The notes under the pieces were generated by a model. That model saw nothing but the letters and a program-made list of their open reading frames with translations, was not told the origin of the DNA and did no database searches. Positions 37,649 to 45,867 of a DNA stretch of 55,836 nucleotides are shown in pieces. Both the position numbers and the translations under genes were made by a program. This DNA comes from Betaproteobacteria bacterium. GTDB taxonomy: Bacteria > Pseudomonadota > Gammaproteobacteria > Burkholderiales > SG8-39. Numbering within the stretch: the first letter of the stretch is position 1; every line of letters starts with the position of its first letter. Location: assembly GCA_005881595.1 (NCBI GenBank), contig VBBY01000053.1, positions 1-55,836 on the forward strand, written 5' to 3'.

Positions 37649-38751
37649 TCGTCGACTGCCACGCGCACGTCTTCGAGAACTGGCACGGCGCCTGCGGCCA
37701 CAGCTCGCGCGCCGTCCACCTCAAATACCTGCAAAAGGTCGTGACGCGGCCGGCGGCGCGCGCCTTCCGCGCGCGCGATGGCAAGGAAGTGAAACCGACG
37801 ATGCTGTTCCGCCAGGGCGACAATACCTGGGCGGGCCTCGTCGACGTCGATTTCCGGGTCGGGTGCTATGGCCAGCTCGCCTTCACCTACGAGAGCGAGG
37901 ACTACTACGTGCAGTACATGCCCGTCGGGATGCAGGAGATCGTCTGCCCGCCCGACTTCCTGATCGCGCAGATGACCTATGCCGGCGTCGACCACGCGAT
38001 CCTCCAGGCGGGCGGCGGCTATGGCGCGATGAACGACTACAACGCGTTCGCGCAGGGCCAGCACCCCGGGAAATTCACTGGACTCCTGCATGTCGACGAG
38101 GCGCTCGCCGACCGCGACTCAGTGCTCGCCGAAGTCGATCGCGCTCACCGGCTCGGCCTCAAGGGCCTCTACTACTCGCAGGATTTCTCGCGGCACGGCT
38201 ACGAGCGCAATGTCGACCACGCCGCGTTCGCGCCGTTCTGGGAGAAGATCGTCCGCCTCAGGCTGCCGGTCTTCGTCGAGCTTTCATCGACGCCGAGCTA
38301 CGACGCGGCGGGTTACCTGGGGAACCTGCTCGCGCTCGGGCGGCTCCTGAAGCGCCATCCCGCGCATCCTTTCGTCTGTGTGATGGGTCCGCCGGCCGGG
38401 TATTTCGCGCGCGGCGGGAAATGGGAGATCCCGGACGAGGCGCTCGAAGTCTATCGCCGCGACAATCTGCTCCTCGAAGTCATGTTCCCGATTACCTGGG
38501 GCGGCGTCTGGGACTACCCCTACACGGAGGCGCAGGAGCTGATCCGTGGCATGCGCGATCGTTTCGGCGCCGGGAAGCTCGTCTGGGGCTCCGACATGCC
38601 CAATGTGGAGCGCTTCTGCACGTACAAGCAGAGCCTCGATTACGTGCGCCGCCACTGCGGATTCCTCAGCGCAGCGGAGAAGGACCGCATCCTCGGCGAT
38701 AACGTCGCGGCGCTCTTCGGATTGATGCGGCCGGTCGCGAAGAGCCTTTGA
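37645..38751 (+). CDS. amidohydrolase-2 family metal hydrolase
   Basis: A 368-residue TIM-barrel hydrolase or decarboxylase of the ACMSD-related amidohydrolase-2 family. Metal ligands are suggested by DCHAHVFE at residues 4-11 and VWGSDMPNVERF near residue 313. The long insertion around GYGAMNDYNAFA is typical of a subgroup seen with transporter genes. The substrate is unknown. TTG at 37645 overlaps the stop of the binding-protein gene (TTGA), and the MIVDCHAHVF N-terminus fits that start. Confidence 0.87.
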   Translation: MIVDCHAHVFENWHGACGHSSRAVHLKYLQKVVTRPAARAFRARDGKEVKPTMLFRQGDNTWAGLVDVDFRVGCYGQLAFTYESEDYYVQYMPVGMQEIVCPPDFLIAQMTYAGVDHAILQAGGGYGAMNDYNAFAQGQHPGKFTGLLHVDEALADRDSVLAEVDRAHRLGLKGLYYSQDFSRHGYERNVDHAAFAPFWEKIVRLRLPVFVELSSTPSYDAAGYLGNLLALGRLLKRHPAHPFVCVMGPPAGYFARGGKWEIPDEALEVYRRDNLLLEVMFPITWGGVWDYPYTEAQELIRGMRDRFGAGKLVWGSDMPNVERFCTYKQSLDYVRRHCGFLSAAEKDRILGDNVAALFGLMRPVAKSL

Positions 38752-38789
38752 GCTGAGAGAGAGGGCTCCAGGAATCAGATCTTGCTGAT

Positions 38790-39537
38790 TCATTTCGACC
38801 ACCCCGGCCGAAATCGACCTGCCTGTCTCGCGTCAAGCCGCAGTTCCTTTCGAATCCCGGCGTCCACCAAGCCAGCGGGCGCAAGACTTCGAAGCAACCG
38901 CATGCGGCGCGCGAGAGCACCGGCTGTATATCGGAGTTTCGGGCGAGGCGCGCGAGCAGCTTTCAGCACAACGTCGGCCACCACTCCAGGCTCGTCTGCA
39001 GCCGCCAGCACCTCCTTCATCTGCTTGCCCAAGGCCACACGAACCTCGCGGTACTCATCGAGCTTGGAGTCGGGCTCAAGGAAGTTCGCGTCGAACTGCG
39101 TCTTCGTGTACGCAGGTTCGACGACCGTGACCCGGATGCCCCTCGTTCGGAGCTCGTGGTCGAGCGATTCCGAGTAACCTTCGATCGCGTGCTTGGTTGC
39201 GGAATAAAGCGCCATGTACGGTGCCGGCAAGAAGCCCAGCACGGAACCGATGTTGATGATGCGACCGCTCCCCTGGTACCGCATGTGGGGCACAACGGCT
39301 CGCGTCATCCGCACGATCCCGAAGAAGTTCGTATAGCCGCGTTACTTCCCTGACAGCGGCTTCGACTGATTCGTCGCTGGTCACGTCGAGGGGCAGCATC
39401 TCGAACAAGCGCTGGCCCGCTAGGGCTGCCCGTCTGCTCGTGCCGTAGACCTTGTAGCCAGCCATCGCAAGCCGCGTCGCCGTGGCTTCGCCGATGCCTG
39501 ATGAGGCGCCCGTAACGAGCGCTATCTTGCTCTTCAT
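38790..39537 (-). pseudogene. short-chain dehydrogenase/reductase, internal deletion with frameshift
   Basis: The start at 39537 gives a normal SDR N-terminus with the NAD(P) motif TGASSGIGEATA, running to DVTSDESVEAAVREVTR. At about 39340-39346 the frame changes into TNFFGIVRMTRAVVPHM and then continues with GRIINIGSVLG and the catalytic YSATK to the stop at 38790. The about 32 residues that normally lie between, including the NNAG motif, are missing, an out-of-frame loss of about 95 bases. As it stands no complete SDR can be made. The pattern matches the lesions in hscA and hscB. Confidence 0.85.
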
Positions 39538-39558
39538 GATGTCGTTCCTTTGTAAAAG

Positions 39559-40008
39559 CTAGCTCTGCCGGCGGGGCACGATGAGGTTGCCGACGAACAC
39601 CTGTACGGCCTCGCCCTTCTGGTTGCGGGTCGTGGTGCGCACTTTGATCACTCCCTGATTCGGGCGCGATTTCGAAGGCCGGACTTCGAGCACCTCGCTC
39701 TCGACGCTCAGCTCGTCGCCTGGCCGCACCGGCAGCGGCCAGCGAAACTCGTCGAAGCCGGCGCCGACGATGCCGCCGGCGGGTTTGAGCTCGCTCTGGA
39801 CGAGTAGGCGCATCGTGAGCGCCGCGGTATGCCAGCCGCTCGCGGCCAGTCCGCCGAAGATGGTGCGGCGAGCTGCGTCTTCGTCGAGGTGGAAAGGCTG
39901 CGGATCGAATTCCGCCGCGAACGCCTTGATGCGCTCCTTGCCGACGGTGATCCGGCCAGAGCCGTAGACCTGGCCCGCGGCGAAGTCCTCGAGATATTTT
40001 TCGCTCAC
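39559..40008 (-). CDS. MaoC-family (R)-specific enoyl-CoA hydratase/dehydratase
   Basis: A 149-residue hotdog-fold protein. The hydratase-2 motif is present as FDPQPFHLDEDAA, with Asp and His in catalytic spacing. It is followed by FGGLAASGWHTAALTMRLL. It would hydrate an enoyl-CoA. GTG at 40008 is taken because it overlaps the MATE stop (GTGA) and begins at VSEKYLEDFAAGQ. Confidence 0.88.
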   Translation of the reverse strand: MSEKYLEDFAAGQVYGSGRITVGKERIKAFAAEFDPQPFHLDEDAARRTIFGGLAASGWHTAALTMRLLVQSELKPAGGIVGAGFDEFRWPLPVRPGDELSVESEVLEVRPSKSRPNQGVIKVRTTTRNQKGEAVQVFVGNLIVPRRQS

Positions 40009-41393
40009 GTCAGCGATCTCCTTTGCAGCGGCCACATCAGCGGGCCGAACCACGCGCCGCCGGCGACGGCCGCGGCATTAATGAGTCCGAAGGCCGCCAG
40101 CGCCAGGCTTTGCGCGAGGAACACATGCGACAGGTTGCCACTCCAGCGCAGCGCGAGCGAGCCGACGAGCGCGGCGATCGCGAGGCGCGTCAGATTGGCG
40201 ATCAGGGGCCACAGCAAGCGGCCGGCGCCTTGCGAAGCGAAATACAGCGCGAGCGCGAGCCCCAGCATGCCGTAGAACGGGCCCACGACGCGCAGGTAGC
40301 GCGCGCCCGCGTCGAGCATGTCGGGATTGCTGTCGAAGAGCGAGAGCCAGGCCATCGGAAACGCCGCGGCAGCGAGCCCGATCGCTTCGGTGAGTACCAC
40401 GGCGATCGCGGCGCCGATCCACGCGGTGCGCAGCGCGCGCTCGCGCTTGCCCGCTCCGATGCTCGTGCCGACCATCGCCACCAGAGGACCGCCCAGTCCG
40501 AAGACCAGCGGCACCAGCAGATACTCAAGGCGCGAGCCGGTTCCGTAGCCCGCGATCGCGGCGGCTCCGAAACTGCCGGCGAGCGACGTGCCGATCATGA
40601 TGGTGAGGTTGGTGGACGCCGTCACGAGCGCGGCCACGGCGCCGACGCGCAGGATCTCCCTGAAGAGTGGCCACCGAAAGCCCGTCGCACGCAGCGATGG
40701 ACGCAGCACGCTCCTGCCCGACCAGAGATAGGCGGCGAGCGCCAGGGAACCCAATGCGTAATAGGCAATGAACGCGAGCGCGCCGCCCGCGATCCCGAGC
40801 GCCGGAAACGGTCCCCAGCCGAAGATGAGCGCCGGCGAGAGCGGAATCACGACCAGGGCGCCGACGCAGATCACCGAGGCCGGCAACGCCATGTTGCCCG
40901 TGCCGCGGATGACCGCGGCGAGCGAATTGAAGAGCCACACGAGCACCGCGCCGGCGAAAACCCAGTTGGAATATGTCAACGCCGCTGCGAGAGATGGACC
41001 GCTGCCGCCCATCGCCTGGTAGAGCGCGCGGCCGCCGCCGAGCACGCCGAGCATGAATGCGGCGCCAAAAGCGAGCGCGATCACGAGCGCATGCAGCGCC
41101 AGGGCATCGGCCTCCGCGCGGCGGCCGCCGCCCAGGGCCCGCGCGATGGCCGAGGCGATGCCGCCGCCCATCGCGCCGGCGGACATCATCTGCATCAGCA
41201 TCACTACGGGAAATACCAGCGCAACCCCGGCGAGCGCGTCGGTGCCGAGCTTGCCGATGAAATAGGTTTCCACGAGGCCGACCGCCGCCTGCACCACCAT
41301 GACCAGCACATTGGGCGCCGCGAGCCGCAGCAGGGTGGCGGCGATCGGCGCCTCGAGCAGCGCGCGCGTCCGCGGGTCCATGCGAGCGCTCAT
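40005..41393 (-). CDS. MATE-family multidrug efflux transporter
   Basis: A 462-residue inner-membrane protein with about twelve transmembrane helices in two MATE repeats. The N-terminal half has PNVLVMVVQAAVGLVETYFIGKLGTDALAGVALVFP. The second half has GTSLAGSFGAAAIAGYGTGSRLEYLLVPLVFGLGG. It is a Na+ or H+ coupled drug exporter. A perfect palindrome lies in its upstream region and is repeated at the tetR promoter, so the TetR protein encoded just upstream probably represses it. Its stop overlaps the MaoC start. Confidence 0.93.
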   Translation of the reverse strand: MSARMDPRTRALLEAPIAATLLRLAAPNVLVMVVQAAVGLVETYFIGKLGTDALAGVALVFPVVMLMQMMSAGAMGGGIASAIARALGGGRRAEADALALHALVIALAFGAAFMLGVLGGGRALYQAMGGSGPSLAAALTYSNWVFAGAVLVWLFNSLAAVIRGTGNMALPASVICVGALVVIPLSPALIFGWGPFPALGIAGGALAFIAYYALGSLALAAYLWSGRSVLRPSLRATGFRWPLFREILRVGAVAALVTASTNLTIMIGTSLAGSFGAAAIAGYGTGSRLEYLLVPLVFGLGGPLVAMVGTSIGAGKRERALRTAWIGAAIAVVLTEAIGLAAAAFPMAWLSLFDSNPDMLDAGARYLRVVGPFYGMLGLALALYFASQGAGRLLWPLIANLTRLAIAALVGSLALRWSGNLSHVFLAQSLALAAFGLINAAAVAGGAWFGPLMWPLQRRSLT

Positions 41394-41405
41394 GACGGCT
41401 GCATA

Positions 41406-41425
41406 AATATGACGTTTGTCATATT
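41406..41425. promoter_or_regulatory. probable TetR operator at the MATE promoter
   Basis: Perfect palindrome AATATGAC-GTTT-GTCATATT (8+4+8), 13 bases upstream of the MATE start codon. A near copy occurs at 42025-42044 over the tetR start, which marks both as sites for the same repressor. Confidence 0.75.
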
Positions 41426-41439
41426 GCTAGCCAAAAAAA

Positions 41440-42027
41440 TCAGCCGATTGCGCTACGGATGAGCTCGCGCGCGGCCTTGCGGATTTCCCTGGAAAGCTGC
41501 GGATCGTCCACCGCGCGAGCGACCATAAGCGCACCAACCATGCTTGCCACCACGGCCATGGCCTTGTCGTGCGCGGCCTGCTTTCCCCAATCAGGGAACT
41601 GGCGCTCAACGAGCCCGATCATGTCCTTGATGCGGCGCTTGACGGCGCGCCGAACTTCCTGCTGCTGGCGCGGCACCTCGCTGCCCGCGGCGGCGAGCGC
41701 GCAGCCCATGCCCTGCTCGGGCGCCTCGACGTGCGCGTCGGAGAGATAGGAATCTACGACGGCCATCAGCTCCTCGCCTGGTTTCGCCCGCGCAATGGCC
41801 CGCGACAGGTTCTCGGTCGACTCCGCGCCTGCCTGCTCGGCGGCCTGCGCCAGCAGCGCATCGCGCGACGCGAAGTGCGCGTAGAACCCGCCGTGCGTAA
41901 GGCCTGCCTCCTTCATCACGTCGGCAACGCCCAAGCCGTCGTAGCCGTGCTTGCGGATGGCACGCGCCGCCGCGCGCAGAATCCGCTCGCGGGTTTTTTC
42001 TTTCTTGGAGCCGGCCTTGATCGCCAT
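41440..42027 (-). CDS. TetR/AcrR-family transcriptional regulator
   Basis: A 195-residue repressor. The N-terminal helix-turn-helix is KTRERILRAAARAIRKHGYDGLGVADVMKEAGLTHGGFYAHFASRDALLAQA (seen in pieces around residues 11-60). A helical ligand-binding C-terminus follows. ATG at 42027 is chosen over an upstream in-frame start at 42156 because it begins at the typical lysine-rich MAIKAGSKKEKTRERI. It is the upstream neighbour of the MATE gene in the same orientation, with operators before both genes, so it is probably autoregulated. Confidence 0.9.
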   Translation of the reverse strand: MAIKAGSKKEKTRERILRAAARAIRKHGYDGLGVADVMKEAGLTHGGFYAHFASRDALLAQAAEQAGAESTENLSRAIARAKPGEELMAVVDSYLSDAHVEAPEQGMGCALAAAGSEVPRQQQEVRRAVKRRIKDMIGLVERQFPDWGKQAAHDKAMAVVASMVGALMVARAVDDPQLSREIRKAARELIRSAIG

Positions 42028-42044
42028 ATGACGTTCATCATATT
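42025..42044. promoter_or_regulatory. probable TetR operator at the tetR promoter
   Basis: ATATGAC-GTTC-ATCATATT, an imperfect copy of the palindrome at the MATE promoter, lying across the tetR start codon. Binding here would block initiation and gives negative autoregulation. Confidence 0.7.
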
Positions 42045-42208
42045 CTGAACCACACGGCCTGTCAAGCGCCACCAGGAAACCGTCCTGTTCGAGCCGGGTA
42101 CCGGTTACCACCAGCTCCAATTCGCGCTGTGCCGGTTCCGTGGTCGAGGACCTCACCAGCGACGAGCTCCTCGACGACGAGGACTGAACCCCCTCGCGGG
42201 ACCGTTCT

Positions 42209-42224
42209 GCCTAATTTATTAGGC
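42209..42224. repeat. palindrome copy 1, GCCTAA-N4-TTAGGC
   Basis: Perfect palindrome GCCTAATTTATTAGGC. Its start is 31 bases from that of a second copy, so the two face the same side of the helix. This is the usual layout of tandem operators for a small helix-turn-helix antitoxin such as HipB. Confidence 0.7.
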
Positions 42225-42239
42225 ATTACCCTGCTTAAG

Positions 42240-42255
42240 GCCTAAATTGTTAGGC
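42240..42255. repeat. palindrome copy 2, GCCTAA-N4-TTAGGC
   Basis: GCCTAAATTGTTAGGC, with the same six-base arms as copy 1 and a different four-base centre. It lies 23 bases before the HipA-like remnant. No regulator gene that would bind it is present in the window. Confidence 0.7.
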
Positions 42256-42277
42256 AACCACCCAGAATTATGTTTGA

Positions 42278-42421
42278 CTGAAACCCAGTACTACGACGCT
42301 CCGAACCTGGCGCGAGCATTTCCGCGCCTGCGGCGTATCACCGAAGGATATTGAGTACATCGCACCCGCGTTTCTGCCGCAGTGTTTCTTCTTCGAAAAG
42401 CCGCCGCAATCCGAGAAATGA
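42278..42421 (+). pseudogene. HipA-like kinase C-terminal remnant
   Basis: A 47-residue open stretch without a start codon, ending in a stop at 42419-42421. Its sequence (TWREHFRACGVSPKDIEYIAP, then AFLPQCFFFEKPP) resembles the extreme C-terminus of HipA-family toxins, which often end in a Trp-Arg helix, a Gly-Val turn and an Asp-Ile helix. The resemblance is from memory and over a short length. Together with the tandem palindromes it suggests a deleted hipBA module. Confidence 0.42.
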
Positions 42422-42484
42422 AAGGGCCCTGCGGGGCCTCAGGCTACACTAAGACGTACACTGACCAGCCCGGCAGGTACTTGC

Positions 42485-45058
42485 TTGGAACGACAAGACT
42501 TTATAAAGCCAAAAGGCAGCGCGGATAAGGCTCTCGGGGCAACCGGAGATTCAAGCCACACCCCCATGATGCAGCAGTACCTGCGCATCAAGGGCGAGCA
42601 TCCCGACATCCTGGTGTTCTACCGGATGGGCGATTTCTACGAGCTGTTCTACGACGACGCCGAAAAGGCGTCGCGCCTGCTCGACCTCACCCTCACCTCG
42701 CGCGGCGTGTCGGCAGGCACGCCGGTGAAGATGGCCGGCGTGCCCGCCCACTCGGTGGAGCAGTACCTCGCCAAGCTGGTGAAGCTCGGCGAGTCGGTGG
42801 CGATCTGCGAGCAGATCGGCGACCCGGCCACGGCGAAGGGGCCGGTCGACCGCCAGGTGACGCGCATCGTCACGCCGGGAACGCTGACCGACGCGTCGCT
42901 GCTCGAGGACAAGTCGGACAACATCCTGTTGTCGCTGTCGAGAGACAAGTCCACGGTGGGGCTGGCCTGGCTGTCGCTCGCGAGCGGCGCGCTGCGCGTC
43001 GCCGAAGTCGCGCCGCAGGCGCTCGCCAACGAGCTCAGGCGCATAGGGCCCGCGGAGGTCCTGGCGGCGGACGACTTCGTGCTGGATGGATTCTTCGTCA
43101 CGCGGCTTCCCGCCTGGCATTTCGACGTAGACGGCGGGAAGAGAAAGCTCCTGCAGCAGCTCGGCGCGGCGACGCTCGCCGGGTATGGCTGCGAGGATCT
43201 TACGGTCGCGATCGGCGCGTGCGGCGCGTTGCTCGAGTACGCCGGCAAGACGCAAGGTCAAGCGCTCGCGCACGTCACCGCAGTGAAAGCCGAGCGCGCC
43301 GGCGAGTACGTGAGGCTAGATGCGGCGACGCGCCGCAATCTCGAGCTCACCGAGACATTGCGCGGCGAGCCTGCGCCGACCCTGTTCTCGCTGCTCGACG
43401 AATGCGCGACCGGCATGGGCAGCCGGCTCCTTCGTCTCTGGCTGCATCACCCGTTGAGGGACCGCGCCGTGCTGGCGAGCCGGCACGAGGCCGTCGCAAC
43501 GCTGCACGATACGGGTCTTCACAAGATCCTGCGCGGCATGTCCGACGTCGAGCGGATCACCGCCCGGGTCGCGTTGCGCAGCGTGCGGCCCCGCGAGCTC
43601 GCCGGGCTGCGCGAGAGCCTGAAGCTGCTGCCGGAGCTGGTCGCCGCGATACCGCATTCGAGCCTGCTTGACGAGCTGCGAGCCGATCTCGCGCTGCCCG
43701 GCGCTTGTGTTGACCTCTTGGAGAAAACCCTCGACATCGAGCCCTCGGCCCGCGTGATCGACGGCGGCGTGATCGCCGACGGACACAGCGCGGACCTCGA
43801 TGAGCTGCGCCAGTTGCAGACCAACGCCGGGGACTTTCTGGTGGCGTTGGAGGTCCGCGAGCGCGAGCGCACGGGAATTCCCAACCTGCGCGTCGCCTAC
43901 AACCAGGTGCACGGCTACTACCTCGAAGTGACGAACGCACACGCGGGCAAAGTGCCGGACGACTACCGCCGCCGGCAGACGCTGAAGAACGCCGAGCGTT
44001 ACATCACGCCGGAGCTGAAGGCGTTCGAGGACAAGGCCTTGTCCGCCCGCGACCGCGCCCTGGCGCTCGAGAAATCGCTCTACGAGGAGCTGCTTCAGTC
44101 GCTGCAGGTCCATGTGCCGGTCCTGCAGCGGATCGCGCGCGGCCTTGCGCAAATCGACGTCCTGTGCAGCTTTGCCTCGGTCGCGGCGAAACGCAATTAC
44201 AGCCGCCCGGCGTTCGTGCAGGACAGCCTGATCGAGCTTGAGGCAGGCCGTCACCCGGTGGTCGAGGGACAGATCGACAGTTTCATCGCCAACGACTGCC
44301 GGCTGTCGCCGGCGCGCCGCCTGCTGCTCATCACCGGCCCCAACATGGGCGGCAAGTCGACCTACATGCGGCAGGTGGCGCTCACGGTGCTGATGGCGCA
44401 TATCGGCTCGTTCGTTCCCGCCCAAGCCGCGCGTATCGGCCCGATCGACCAGGTGTTCACCCGCATCGGGGCTGCGGACGATCTCGCCGGAGGGCGCTCG
44501 ACCTTCATGGTCGAAATGACCGAGAGCGCCAGCATCCTGCACAACGCCACGGAGAAAAGCCTGGTGCTGATGGACGAGGTCGGGCGCGGGACCTCGACCT
44601 TCGACGGCCTCGCGCTCGCCTGGGCCATTGCCAGGCACCTGGTGGAAAAGAACCGCTCCCTGAGCCTGTTCGCCACACACTACTTCGAGATGACGCGCCT
44701 TGCGCTCGACTACGAAGAGGTCGCCAACGTCCATCTCGACGCGGTAGAGCACAAGGACAGCGTGGTGTTCCTGCACGCGGTGGAGGAAGGACCCGCCAGC
44801 CAGAGCTACGGCCTGCAGGTCGCCGGGCTCGCCGGAGTGCCGAAGTCGGTGCTCCGGCAGGCGCGACGCTATCTCCAGGTGCTGGAGGATTCGAGCCTGG
44901 CGTCGTCGCAACAGAGAGACCTGTTTGCACGCAGCAAGCCCGAGGAGCCGGAACCCTCCCCGGACGCGCTGCGCGACGAGCTGGCGAAGCTCAATCCCGA
45001 CGAGCTTTCGCCGCGCGAGGCGCTCGAGCTCCTTTACCGCCTGAAAAAGCTGCAGTGA
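42485..45058 (+). CDS. mutS: DNA mismatch repair protein MutS
   Basis: An 857-residue mismatch-recognition ATPase. The mismatch-binding Phe motif is near the N-terminus ([20 protein letters not shown]). The Walker [10 protein letters not shown] lies near residue 619. The Walker B region [16 protein letters not shown] and the dimer-contact [11 protein letters not shown] follow. The length is normal. A TTG at 42485 gives a 27-residue N-terminal extension. ATG at 42566 or 42569 would start at the conserved MMQQYLRIK and is a real alternative. The stop overlaps the tatD start. Confidence 0.96.
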   Translation: MERQDFIKPKGSADKALGATGDSSHTPMMQQYLRIKGEHPDILVFYRMGDFYELFYDDAEKASRLLDLTLTSRGVSAGTPVKMAGVPAHSVEQYLAKLVKLGESVAICEQIGDPATAKGPVDRQVTRIVTPGTLTDASLLEDKSDNILLSLSRDKSTVGLAWLSLASGALRVAEVAPQALANELRRIGPAEVLAADDFVLDGFFVTRLPAWHFDVDGGKRKLLQQLGAATLAGYGCEDLTVAIGACGALLEYAGKTQGQALAHVTAVKAERAGEYVRLDAATRRNLELTETLRGEPAPTLFSLLDECATGMGSRLLRLWLHHPLRDRAVLASRHEAVATLHDTGLHKILRGMSDVERITARVALRSVRPRELAGLRESLKLLPELVAAIPHSSLLDELRADLALPGACVDLLEKTLDIEPSARVIDGGVIADGHSADLDELRQLQTNAGDFLVALEVRERERTGIPNLRVAYNQVHGYYLEVTNAHAGKVPDDYRRRQTLKNAERYITPELKAFEDKALSARDRALALEKSLYEELLQSLQVHVPVLQRIARGLAQIDVLCSFASVAAKRNYSRPAFVQDSLIELEAGRHPVVEGQIDSFIANDCRLSPARRLLLITGPNMGGKSTYMRQVALTVLMAHIGSFVPAQAARIGPIDQVFTRIGAADDLAGGRSTFMVEMTESASILHNATEKSLVLMDEVGRGTSTFDGLALAWAIARHLVEKNRSLSLFATHYFEMTRLALDYEEVANVHLDAVEHKDSVVFLHAVEEGPASQSYGLQVAGLAGVPKSVLRQARRYLQVLEDSSLASSQQRDLFARSKPEEPEPSPDALRDELAKLNPDELSPREALELLYRLKKLQ

Positions 45059-45867
45059 TCGACGTCGGGGCCAACCTGACGCACGCCGCCTTCCGCGCCG
45101 ATCTCGACAAGGTCGTCGCGCGCGCGCGCGCTGCCGGCGTCGCGCCCGTCGTGGTGACAGGCACCACCGTGGAGGAGAGCCGCGCCGCGCAAGAAGTCGC
45201 AGACAAGCATGGCTTCTACGCTACGGCAGGCGTCCATCCCCATCACGCCCGTGAATGCGATGCGCAAACCATCCTCGTGCTGCGCGCGCTGGCGAAGCAC
45301 CCGCGGGTCGTGGCGATCGGCGAATGCGGGCTCGATTTCAACCGCAACTACTCCCCCCGTCCCGACCAGGAGAAATGCTTCATCGCGCAGCTCGAGCTCG
45401 GCATCGAGCTCGGCAGGCCGCTGTTCCTGCATTCACGCGACGCGCATCCGCGATTCGCCGAGATCCTCGATCACCACAAGGTGAAAAAAGCGGTTGCGCA
45501 CTGCTTTACCGGCGGCAAAGAGGAATTGCACGCCTACCTCGACCTCGGCCTCTACATCGGCATCACCGGCTGGATCTGCGACGAGAGGCGCGGCCGGCAC
45601 CTGCTCGAGCTGGTGCGCGAGATTCCCCGCGACCGGCTGCTTCTCGAGACGGACTCGCCGTACCTCACGCCGCGCGATCTCAGGCCCCAGCCCAGAGGTC
45701 GGCGCAACGAGCCTGCTTTTTTGCCGCACATCGCGCAAACTGTTGCCCGCGCGGTCGGCCGCCCCGTGGCAGAAGTGGCCGCCGAGACCTCGCGCAATGC
45801 GCGTACGCTTTTCGCCATCGATGAACCTGGCTCATCTTCTGCTGCAAAGCGCCCGCCGGCTGCCTGA
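45055..45867 (+). CDS. tatD: TatD-type metal-dependent DNase
   Basis: A 270-residue TIM-barrel nuclease. It begins IDVGANLTH, the form of true E. coli TatD (DIGVNLT) rather than the HxH form of YcfH and YjjV. It also has [24 protein letters not shown] and [12 protein letters not shown], with [11 protein letters not shown] near the end. The GTG start at 45055 overlaps the mutS stop by four bases (GTGA), so the repair protein and nuclease are coupled. It overlaps the next gene by 47 bases. Confidence 0.94.
   Translation: MIDVGANLTHAAFRADLDKVVARARAAGVAPVVVTGTTVEESRAAQEVADKHGFYATAGVHPHHARECDAQTILVLRALAKHPRVVAIGECGLDFNRNYSPRPDQEKCFIAQLELGIELGRPLFLHSRDAHPRFAEILDHHKVKKAVAHCFTGGKEELHAYLDLGLYIGITGWICDERRGRHLLELVREIPRDRLLLETDSPYLTPRDLRPQPRGRRNEPAFLPHIAQTVARAVGRPVAEVAAETSRNARTLFAIDEPGSSSAAKRPPAA

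Larger units (their letters stand above)
42028..42484. other. gene-poor interval with operators and gene remnants
   Basis: This 457-base stretch has no intact gene. It holds the tetR operator and, at 42060-42187, a short plus-strand coding-like stretch in two frames: HQETVLFEPGTGYHQLQF, then VVEDLTSDELLDDED to a stop at 42185-42187. I could not place that stretch in a family. Next come the twin palindromes and the HipA-like remnant. A weak GC hairpin without a T-tract lies at about 42423-42441. The content looks like the scar of a lost accessory module. Confidence 0.6.

Noticed and set aside
42423-42441. Intrinsic terminator before mutS
   Set aside because: GGCCC-TGC-GGGCC-type pairing exists, but there is no T-tract on either strand and the stem is short.
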